From Cercospora beticola (taxonomy: Eukaryota > Ascomycota > Dothideomycetes > Mycosphaerellales > Mycosphaerellaceae): a stretch of DNA of 64,000 nucleotides. Location of the stretch: assembly GCF_033473495.1 (NCBI RefSeq), contig NC_088937.1, positions 2,232,001 to 2,296,000 on the forward strand. Direction: 5' to 3'. The notes under the pieces were generated by a model, which was not told where the DNA came from, did no database searches, and was given only the letters and a program-made list of their open reading frames with translations. Positions 56,190-64,000 of this stretch are shown here, piece after piece. Position 1 is the first letter of the stretch. The number at the start of each line of letters is the position of its first letter. A program made the position numbers and the translations under genes.

Positions 56190-57836
56190 AAGGGGTCTCG
56201 GTGTGGAAGGGCGGCGCCCTTTACGATTGATGCACTTAGCGAGGTGTTGCGGCGCGGACTGTATATTGCATTTCTACAGATCGGGACACGGCCCGCACAA
56301 GTTTGACCTGATGATGCACTCCGCTACATTGCCGCTCATTGTCGGTACCACGGATAGACTCGGCTGGGTCCTCGCACAGAGCGCATGAATGCGCGCGTTT
56401 GAGCAAGAAGCGAAACGCATATTAGATTTGAGGCCTTCCTCCGCAAATGGTACATCTGGTTGCGTGACCGTCCTGGGCGGTCAGAATCCTTTCCGTTTGT
56501 CGAGCGGCTATATGTCAAGACCCACACTCTCGGTCCTACGGACCGTCCACAAGCCAAGAAGGACAATCTCGAAGAATGCGTCTCGATACCGACCGATATT
56601 GCTATTCCGTCTAGGCCGCAGCAGATACTCTCATTCTGGTGCAGTGGGAGCTTTTCAGAAAAATTATCCAACAAGCGACCACCCACTGCGTTACACGGCC
56701 AGTCCATGTGCCTGTCCCACCGCACACGGGCTATAACGCCAGCTTCCTTGAGGTTTGCACGGGGCGCTACATCGCCAAGCCCTGTCATGTCTCAGATCTT
56801 CTAGTCTTTCTTAAGCGACAGGCGAGCTTAATCTACTTGCAGCGCTTGGCACACTTCGACTTTCCACAGCGTCACAACAGCAGCCGTGACACTCGCTACC
56901 GATTAGGATGACCACAGGTTTGAGTAACCTGAAACTATGGCACGTGCAGAGAGCCTCCGCCCTTTTGCGCCTTGCCGAAGCGCCTATGAAGCACTTTGAT
57001 TTGCGTGCGCCACATGGCTCACACGCAGTGGACACCACTACATCGCAACTTGGAAAAGCGGCCCATGCTCCGCATATCTGAGACAGTCGACTTCACGGCG
57101 TCTATTCTACAGGAAACGTCTCTCCGCCTTGCACAGTTTTCCGGAGTCCGGACGAAGCAATTCTGCTGGCTGGTGAGTAACGACTTGGACTCGCGAGGCA
57201 CACAGTAAATTCTGCTCAGCCTAAGTCTTGACGCGACTTGCTGTGCCTCAATCATCGAAGCGATTGAACATCTAGTCGTCGATCCATAGTGTTTGCTATG
57301 CAATTTATGGTCTTTACGAGCTGGGCCCCACCTGCTTCACTTACCGCTCCCGTACTGGATATTGCCTGATATGTCTAGGCAGGGTGGTCTAAGCTTGTGG
57401 ACATCGAGGTGTTTGAGAAATACCACGTGCCGAAAGGCCGTTTGGGTACCTGAGAGGCACAGCACCACTCATTGCCCCTTTCGGTCACTACAACGCCATA
57501 AGCGGCGGGCTTCTCAGACTCGCCTGCATGACCCACAACCGAGTCGATGGAAAATATCCGCCCGTCTGCAGCACACTGGCGCCTTCGCATATTGTCACTA
57601 TCAAAGTGAATCCAAGGTGGACACGAACATCCGTCTGGGCAACACCGTAGGGACTCTCGACGATTGTATATAATACCTGACATTCTGCCCTTCTCTTCAA
57701 CTCATCACAACACAACCCACCTTCACTTCCAGTCCTTCATTAGCATTCACAGCCCGTTGATCGGAGCTCCCATTCAATCTTTGAACAAATCGACACATCA
57801 ACCAAACCAAACAACTCCCGCATCTTCGCATCCAAA
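56190..57836. promoter_or_regulatory. Long upstream region of the AA9 LPMO gene
   Basis: About 1.6 kb with only scattered short frames on both strands. It holds the 3' end of the SNRNP27-like gene and the likely promoter of the LPMO gene, with a TATA-like box at 57667-57674. A long promoter suits a strongly regulated secreted enzyme. Confidence 0.5.
57667..57674 (+). promoter_or_regulatory. TATA-like box of the LPMO gene
   Basis: TATATAAT lies 163 bases upstream of the LPMO start codon, followed by a C/A-rich leader typical of fungal 5' untranslated regions. The position suits a start site near 57700. Confidence 0.5.
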
Positions 57837-58851
57837 ATGCCTGCCTTCGCACAGCTCGCCGCTCTCGCGGTTGCCGCCGCTCCAGCTCTGGTCAGCGCCC
57901 ACGGTCACGTTTCTGGTATCATCTCCGGCGGAAAGTATTATGCCGGTACCACTCCAGAATGGTTCTACCAGCAGACGAAGCCAAACACTGCTGGTTGGTA
58001 CGCCAACAACCAGGACAACGGCTTCGTCGAGCCAGCTTCCTACAGCTCTTCCGACATTGCCTGCCACAAGGGCGCCACCCCTGGCACCAACAGCGTTCCG
58101 GTCACCGCTGGTGACACCATTGAGCTCCAGTGGAACACCTGGCCAGACAGCCACCACGGCCCAGTCATCAACTACCTTGCCCCTGTGGATGGCGAGTTCA
58201 CCTCTGCTACCGCTGGTGACCTTGAGTTCTTCAAGATTGGATCTGGTGGTCTCATCGATGGCTCTACTCCACCAGGAAAATGGGAGTCTGACACTCTCCT
58301 TGGTACGTTTAGCGCAGCTATCCGCAACGAATCAGACCGCTAACAAAGGCCCGATAGCCAACAACTTCACTGGTGAAGTGACCATCCCAAGCGACATCGC
58401 CCCAGGCAACTACGTCCTCCGTCACGAGATCATTGCTCTCCACTCTGCTGGTCAAGAGAACGGCGCCCAGAACTACCCACAGTGTAAGCTCAAGCATGAT
58501 ATTCGATTGTCGTGAACAAACACTTCTGACACTATCAAAACAGGCATCAACATCGAGGTCACTGGTTCCGGCTCCGCTAAGCCAGCTGGTGTTGCTGCTA
58601 CTGCCCTCTACAAGGCTGCCGACCCAGGCATCACCATCAACATCTACCAGACCCTCGACAGCTACGAGATCCCAGGCCCAGCCCCATACGGCGGCAGCGG
58701 CTCTGGCAGCACTGGTGGCAGCACTGGCGGTAGCACCGGCGGCAACACCGGCAGCGGCTCTGGCGCTGGTAACAGCACTGAGGGTAGCGCCCCAAGCAAC
58801 ACCACCTCTGCCCTTCCTCAGCGCACTCACTCCCGTGACTTCTGCCAGTAG
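57837..58851 (+). CDS. AA9 lytic polysaccharide monooxygenase
   Basis: Three exons, 57837-58302, 58358-58483 and 58544-58851, give about 299 residues. A 21-residue signal peptide (ends ALVSA) exposes His22 as mature residue 1. With His106 or His107 in [11 protein letters not shown] it would form the copper histidine brace. The axial Tyr and nearby Gln lie in [13 protein letters not shown], split by the second intron. The catalytic domain ends near [15 protein letters not shown]; a Gly/Ser/Thr repeat linker of about 60 residues then ends in RTHSRDFCQ. No cellulose-binding CBM1 follows. AA9 enzymes oxidatively cleave cellulose or xyloglucan outside the cell. Codon use is strongly biased to C-ending codons, unlike most neighbours, suggesting high expression. 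Confidence 0.96.
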
Positions 58852-59639
58852 ATGGTGGCTGTCGCAAATGATGGATAGGTGAAAAGGAGAGATCGTTTGG
58901 ATTGTTGAGTTCGGTTGTTCGTTCCATTCGTTTTCGCATTGTACGTACAAGTGTTGTTGATAGGAGGAGAAAAATTTTGCATCAGACTCTCTTCTCCATT
59001 CTCTTGACCATTGCTCATGGGTCTGTCTAAGTCTCGAGGCTTCTCCTATTTCCACAGTGGCGATATGGCTCAGACACTGTTCAGACGAGTCTCCACTTTT
59101 CCACGGGCTGAGACGACTGTCGCATCTACCGATCCGCTCCATGCACCCGCGCGACGGTTTGCCGAAGAGGAATCCTTCGCTTCAGAATCTGTTGTACGAC
59201 ATCACACCACCGCTTCAGCGGCTAATATGCTGCCTTGCGGAACGTGCGTCTGCACTCTAGGACCCAGAGATTTCTATAAAATCAGTGACTTGCTAAGTGC
59301 GAAAGGATGGGGAAGTCCTGTTCATATCGCATGATCACAGTATTCCGTCACGGAGCATTGCGTCCGCTAGGGTTTCGAGTCCGATGGCAGCGACATTTCG
59401 CCACAGTCGGGCATGTTACGAACGCTCTCCTGCGTGCCTAGTTCTAGAAGTCTCGGCTGAGAAGTTCAACATGAAACATCGCGGTTTGAACAGCCAAGCG
59501 CCTCCCTATTCTTTGCAGAACACGGCCCCATTGCCGAAAGGAGCGATGCAAGAGGCGGACCATCCTTTGCATAGACGTGCATACGAGAGGTGCCCCTTTC
59601 CAGAGCAACAGCTGCATTTGTTGGAAAGAGATGCAAGGA
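58852..59639. other. Intergenic between convergent genes
   Basis: Between the LPMO and NmrA-like stop codons. The long minus-strand frame covering the LPMO gene ends its coding sense here and is an antisense shadow. No other gene recognised. Confidence 0.45.
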
Positions 59640-60599
59640 CTACTGGTACAAGCTGCCCTCTGCAATTCTCTTCTGCTGAACTGCAATCGCCTGTCGGACG
59701 GTACTTTCCAAGTCGTCCAGACCTTGCTCCATCTCAATCAAGCCATTGTCGCGCTTTTCGTACAATGTCTTCCCGCTGGTCCAAATCCGTCGCAAGGTGA
59801 CTGACGGCGTCTCGCTTTCGAGTTGCTTGAGCTCGTCCAAACTTGTGTAGCCAACATCCCATTTCTGGCCAGTCTGTTTCTCAAACTCTCTGAGTAGCTC
59901 ATGAGGCGTGGTCGTAAACGAGTTGACCCGGAGAGCGCGATTCTTTGCAGCTTCTGGTTGCAACAGAGCTGCCACCACAAGCTTACCAACATCACGCATG
60001 GTGGTCAGCGAGATCTTGCCATCACCGTCGCCAAGCAGGACTGCCCTCTTTCGCTGGACGTCAAACGTGCCCTGCGCTTCGTTCTCTGGCTTTTTTGCAC
60101 AGAGATATAGCAAGCTGTCGGCATCTGCATAAGGCCCAGTAACCACGTACGTGTACTCTAAATTCTTGACAGTCTTGAGCAATGCACGCACTTTGAGCTT
60201 CAATTGATGCGGCTTCTCATTTACAGAAGTCTCATCGTACTCGATATCTGTGCCGTACTCGCTGGGGAAGAAACGCTTGACATCCGGATGCTTTTCGGCA
60301 AGCTCGATCAGCTTCAACTGCTTATCAATGACCGGTCGACCAACAGCTGACACGATCGTGTCGAACCCATTGTAGGCTTGGTCCACATCAGAATCTGATG
60401 TGAGATCTCCAACGATGATTTCGGCGCCTCTCTTCTTCAGATTCTCGATCTCATCTGCTTTTGAGGAGATGGTGTTCTGCGAGGTGAAGACGGCAATCCT
60501 GCCGAACTTGTCCTTGCTGCTGAGAATGGCATTGATGATGTGAGTACCGATTAAGCCGGTGGCCCCGAAGATCAGGATGTTCTTCGTGGATGCAGCCAT
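59640..60599 (-). CDS. NmrA-like / isoflavone reductase-family protein
   Basis: A single exon of about 319 residues from the ATG at 60599 ([20 protein letters not shown]). GATGLIG is the Gly-rich NAD(P)-binding loop. [21 protein letters not shown] and [13 protein letters not shown] are the family blocks next to the active site, and [10 protein letters not shown] follows. The family includes isoflavone reductase-like enzymes and the NmrA nitrogen regulator, which binds cofactor without turning over substrate. No classical YxxxK catalytic pair is obvious, so enzyme or sensor function is open. It is transcribed away from the enoyl-CoA isomerase gene across 280 bases. Confidence 0.88.
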   Translation of the reverse strand: MAASTKNILIFGATGLIGTHIINAILSSKDKFGRIAVFTSQNTISSKADEIENLKKRGAEIIVGDLTSDSDVDQAYNGFDTIVSAVGRPVIDKQLKLIELAEKHPDVKRFFPSEYGTDIEYDETSVNEKPHQLKLKVRALLKTVKNLEYTYVVTGPYADADSLLYLCAKKPENEAQGTFDVQRKRAVLLGDGDGKISLTTMRDVGKLVVAALLQPEAAKNRALRVNSFTTTPHELLREFEKQTGQKWDVGYTSLDELKQLESETPSVTLRRIWTSGKTLYEKRDNGLIEMEQGLDDLESTVRQAIAVQQKRIAEGSLYQ

Positions 60600-60879
60600 T
60601 GTAGCGTGTATTGGTTGAGAGGCAGGTGGGATGAGAAGTTCGCAAGGATCGTGGAAACGCAAGCGAACCTCTCTTGGCAGCAGCGAGTGGAGCTTGCCTC
60701 GGCTTCAGCTCACTTTGACTCTCTTCCAGCATGTCCAGTGCGTCGGAGATGCCACAAGGATTACTATTCGCGATCAGTGAAGTGGTCGGATATAGGCAAG
60801 TTGCGAACACCTCTTTACTACTTCTCTTGTCATACATCTCTCCTAGCCTCATAGACACAAGCACAACAAGCTTGTCACC
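60600..60879. promoter_or_regulatory. Compact bidirectional promoter
   Basis: Only 280 bases separate the divergent starts of the NmrA-like and enoyl-CoA isomerase genes. Such short spacing makes co-regulation plausible. I cannot name a specific factor site with confidence. Confidence 0.5.
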
Positions 60880-61758
60880 ATGGATAAAGCACCAAAGCCC
60901 GTTGACGAGGTCCAGCTCGAGATCAAGGGCACTGTAGCAGTCATCAGAATCAACCAACCCAAGAAGCTTGGAGCATTGAGCCAGGATCTTTTCTTCAACC
61001 TTTCTCAAGTGCTCCGACATGTGGATTCACGGGAGGATACTTTTGTGACCGTCCTAGCGGGCACAGGCCGATTCTTCAGCGCGTAGGTAATAGTTCGCAT
61101 GCCCCCAGACGCATTGCTTACCCAGTATAGTGGCGCGGATGTCACAGTCGCTGGCCAGAACAAGGGACCGGCCGACGAGCAGTACAAGCAATGGCTCCAG
61201 AGCTTCGCAGCTTTCAACATGAACATCACCCAGGCTTTCTACTCCCACCGTAAGATTCTCGTGGTAGCGCTCAATGGACCTGTGGTGGGCATTGCAGCCG
61301 CACTTGTTGGACACGCAGACTTTGTGTATGCCGCACCTCACGCATATCTGCTGTGCCCATTCACCTCACTGGGCCTGGTAGCAGAGGGACTTGCAAGTCG
61401 AGCGATGTCTTCACGTCTTGGACCCGCTCGAGGACCAGAGGCCCTTTTGATGTCGAAGCGAATCACCTGTGAAGAGCTAGTGCAATGCGGTTTCGTGAAC
61501 AAGACTTTCGATACAAAGCCTGAAGAGTGGGAAAAGTTCTTGGGCCTGGTGCTTGAAGAAGTGAACAACAGGCTTGGACCTCACCTGGTGCCTGATTCTC
61601 TGCTGAGGATTAAGGCATTGATGAGAGGCCCAGAGCGCGACTTGTATGATGCTATGGGAGTCAAGGAAGTCTTCAGTGGTCTGGAGGTCTTCATGAAGGG
61701 CGTGCCACAAGAAGAGTTCAGAAAGATCGCGAGTGGTGAGAAACGACACAAGTTATGA
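60880..61758 (+). CDS. Peroxisomal enoyl-CoA hydratase/isomerase family protein
   Basis: Two exons, 60880-61082 and 61131-61758, give about 276 residues. The 48-base intron joins GRFFSA to GADVTVAGQ, the crotonase oxyanion-hole block. The second block is LNGPVVGIAAALVGHADFVYA, and MSKRITCEELVQCGFVNK follows. The C-terminus EKRHKL ends in HKL, a peroxisomal PTS1 variant close to HRL of yeast Eci1. The protein probably acts as a delta3-delta2-enoyl-CoA isomerase in beta-oxidation of unsaturated fatty acids; the family also holds hydratases, so the exact reaction is inferred. Start and Kozak context (CACCATGG) are good. Confidence 0.9.
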
Positions 61759-62461
61759 TGAGATAACTGCTACGTGGCACGGCAGCAAAAGAATCCGCTT
61801 GCATTATACCTGAACGCATGTCTCCCACAAATTGGGCCAACTATTTCAGACGCCTTCCACCTCTCCGGAAAAGAAGAAATTATGATCATTAATTAAAGCT
61901 GTGGTGCTGACCAAAGACATTAGGTTCACATTACTGGGGTCTGACTGCGGACTTCTTGGAAGAATTCTGGGCTGAGAGCTCTTTCCAAGCTCATCGTCCT
62001 GGACTGTCGTGCTGGGCGATTGATACGCGCGCCGTCGCCGAATCTGCTTGGAGGAAGTGGTGGTGGATCGGATCGCTCCACGGCGTTCACCATATTCCGA
62101 TGTCTGCTAAGGCTCACTCTTGGTGTCGACCTTGCTCTCGAGTGTCTGCTGGACAGCGATGAAGAGGACGACTGTGGGGGATGCCAGTGAAGGGAGTCCC
62201 TATTGATGTTAGAATGCTTATATTCTGACACAATTTTCTGACTCACATTCTCTCCGGATGGCGTTCTGGATGTCGAGTTGTCGCTTCCCAGTGGTGTACA
62301 TTTTGTCTTGGTTTCAGCCAGTCGAGTAACCTGCCCGACCGATGCAAGAGACGGAGAATGCCTGTGCGCTGCCAAATCGATGGTCGTAGTGTGGGAGCCT
62401 GGAGCGGATATCTTCACGACTTGGTGAGTGTTTGACTCTGTTGGTAGGCACGCAGTATGAC
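61759..62461 (-). other. Possible extra C-terminal exons of the Ras-like gene
   Basis: A minus-strand open frame spans 61926-62417, rich in Ser, Arg and Pro (SSSSSLSSRHSRARSTPR). An intron-like GTGAGT...TTCTAACATCAATAG lies inside it near 62248-62202. A GTAAGT donor overlaps the stop codon of the GTPase frame just upstream. The GTPase transcript may therefore continue here, but I could not find junctions whose phases all agree. Confidence 0.35.
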
Positions 62462-63186
62462 TTACTTTGGAGGAGACGGTAATTCCTTAGACGCAGGTAT
62501 TTGAATCTTTGGGAACGATCGTGGCTCTGGATCTCCGTCGTTCTGAAATCGGCTCAACAACACTCTGCTCACGACGTCGACCATGACCGCATCCCCAGTG
62601 CCTTCGCCATTGAGCGCAGACATGGGGAGAAAAGTGGCACCGACACTATTGGCGAATTCGTCGCCTACACGATATGGCACTGCCCAGCCGCCGCGCCATC
62701 GATCGATCTTCGCGGCCACGATGAAGAATGGTACCGCGTGCCATGGTCGCTGGTGAGGAATTTCAGAATACAGCTGGCAAATCTGACGAAGGACGTCGAA
62801 TGATTCCTGGTCCGTGACGTCGTACACTAGCATGAATGCCTCGTTGTTTTGAATGTATTCCAAGAGATTGGACTGTGCCTGCTGAAGTGAACCATCGTTC
62901 ATGAGATCGAATTGGATGTGAACATCTCTTCCTTGGACAGCAACATGCTTGTGCCATTCAAGCTCCATCATGGAGGTCCGGGTCTGCTCAATAAGACTGC
63001 CATAGCAGAACTGCAAGACTGTCAGTTGCAGCAACGAGAATGATCACGGAAGCGACTTACTCGTTGCAATAAACTCCGTTTTCCAACCCCTTCACATCCA
63101 AGAACAGCTATCCGTACTGAGGGTAGGTGCTGCTTGCTGTATAGATATTGGCGCACCACAGAAACCTTATCCAATGCGAGAGCCAT
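62462..63186 (-). CDS. Divergent Ras-like small GTPase
   Basis: Two exons, 63186-63061 and 63010-62462, give about 224 residues. The 50-base intron joins KRSLLQR to FCYGSLIEQ. The fold order is that of Ras: SVRIAVLGCEGVGKRS (P-loop), DVHIQFDL (G3 strand), AFMLVYDVTDQESFDVL, then VAAKIDRW (G4) and MSALNGEG (G5). The nucleotide motifs are altered: the P-loop Ser/Thr after GK is Arg, G3 DxxG(Q) reads DLMND, and the G4 Asn is Ala. GTP hydrolysis is therefore doubtful. The tail is Pro/Ser-rich, with no CaaX prenylation signal in this model. The stop codon overlaps a GTAAGT donor, so the C-terminus may be longer. Confidence 0.72.
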
Positions 63187-63796
63187 AGTGGAGGTGGTTG
63201 GTAAAAGCCTCGAACGAAACAAGAGGAAAGGCAGAACAAGGCAATGCGATCGAGTTAAGACTGCGAGATGAAGAACGCCATCGTGTCAGTGACGGCTGTT
63301 GCGAAACCTTTCTGCTGTATTCCAACCACATCAACCCTGCTCGCATCGCCGTTACTCGTCGTTCTATCCGGCACACGACTCGCTGGAAAGCATATCAGCA
63401 CGGTACATGGTGTGCAGCGCGTTTTGGCGCGCGACAAGTGTGGAGCAAAATTCCCCGAGAAGGGATCATCTTTGCATGTTGTTTCCTTCCGAGTGCCTAT
63501 ATAGCAAGTGCGATGCGACATGCTTGCTATGTCGAGAGGAAGATGACCCGGCACGGGAATAAGGTCGGATGCACGTACACAACGCTCGATATTTGATTCG
63601 AGTCAGAATCAATTCTGTTGACGGCCATGTGGCGCCAGTCTGCCGTTTCCAGCGCCGAAGTGCAACGCGCTCTTCACGTGCCGTCGCAAAACTAGCCTCG
63701 GCACGTGCTGGCGCTGTGTTGGTCTGACGCTGTGAACTCCTCTTCCTGTCCATTCGACGTATTGCTCGCTCACGTCCGGAGCATGATCCTGCGAGC
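63187..63796. promoter_or_regulatory. Upstream region of divergent genes
   Basis: About 610 bases between the Ras-like and PEX11-like starts. Overlapping short frames only. Both promoters should be here. Confidence 0.45.
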
Positions 63797-64000
63797 ATGA
63801 GCGGCGCCATGGAGAGCCTCAAGCACGCAGCCGAGCAGACCAAAGTGGTCGTCAGCCTACCGACGAAATGGATCAACATGTACGGCGACTTCATCACCAA
63901 GAACGCGGGCGCAGTTGGACAGGTCGAAGGCGCGCTGCGTTCGTTGACATATCTCGCTCCCGGAGGCATGCGCATGTCGGATGTTGGAACAGAGGGCCTG
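63797..64000 (+). CDS. PEX11-like peroxisomal membrane protein, 5' part
   Basis: The window ends inside this gene; 68 codons are seen, starting MSGAMESLKHAAEQTKVVVS. The segment NMYGDFITKNAGAVGQVEGALRSLTYLAPGGMRMSDV resembles the start of fungal PEX11-type peroxins, where residues bind and bend the peroxisomal membrane. PEX11 proteins control peroxisome number and shape. The rest of the gene and any introns lie outside the window. The family call is from this short stretch only. Confidence 0.6.
   Translation, partial: MSGAMESLKHAAEQTKVVVSLPTKWINMYGDFITKNAGAVGQVEGALRSLTYLAPGGMRMSDVGTEGL

Noticed and set aside
57664..58515. 283-codon plus-strand frame overlapping the LPMO start
   Set aside because: It is the shifted frame of the signal peptide and catalytic domain, Ser/Thr/Pro-rich from codon bias only.
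58318..59142. 274-codon minus-strand frame over the LPMO gene
   Set aside because: It is antisense to the LPMO exons and mirrors their biased codons and Gly/Ser repeats; no ATG-led protein of any family results.

Overview
This window looks like a piece of a filamentous ascomycete (Pezizomycotina) chromosome. Genes lie on both strands. Most carry short introns, 48 to 119 bases in my models, with GT-AG ends and CTAAC/CTGAC-like branch sites. The content includes a Zn2Cys6 regulator, a cytochrome P450, an AA9 cellulose monooxygenase, Elongator and Mediator subunits and the SNF1-complex gamma subunit. A Dothideomycete is my inference from overall gene style; nothing here proves the class. I see no transposon, CRISPR array, rRNA gene or convincing tRNA gene. 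Gene models were assembled by eye, joining exons by phase, splice motifs and family continuity, so exon edges are predictions.

Layout. 0.7-8.7 kb: metallophosphoesterase, acidic unknown protein, SAC-domain phosphoinositide phosphatase, and a 6-phosphofructo-2-kinase whose frame continues past its stop codon. 8.7-18 kb: CDC48, an AIG2-like protein, an EHN-type epoxide hydrolase and SNF4. 18-24.5 kb: a RING protein, a DUF2011-like protein, a THEM6-like hot-dog protein, a coiled-coil protein and Vps68. 24.5-34.4 kb: a YheT-type alpha/beta hydrolase, LOC1, the cohesin loader Mau2/Scc4, a DUF7025-type AAA+ protein and the mitochondrial GTP/GDP carrier. 34.7-44.4 kb: P450, MED6, a degenerate short-chain dehydrogenase, a Zn2Cys6 factor and a DUF7918-like protein. 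44.8-55.3 kb: a small Ala/Pro-rich protein, fused aminodeoxychorismate synthase, a candidate zinc-ribbon protein, SEC22, an ASXH-domain protein and ELP5. 55.6-64 kb: SNRNP27-like splicing factor, AA9 LPMO, a divergent pair (NmrA-like reductase and peroxisomal enoyl-CoA isomerase), a degenerate Ras-like GTPase and the start of a PEX11-like peroxin.

The genes are mostly unrelated housekeeping functions and I find no operon-like pathway cluster. The P450 is flanked by a mitochondrial carrier and MED6, so it is not in an obvious secondary-metabolite cluster. I did not find a clear undescribed multi-gene system. The most notable pattern is several enzyme-fold proteins with altered catalytic or binding residues: the PFK-2 phosphatase half, the AIG2-like protein, the SDR, the Ras-like GTPase and the P450 I-helix. 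Two loci may be misread by simple gene callers: the PFK-2 tail and the zinc-ribbon locus with a frame switch.
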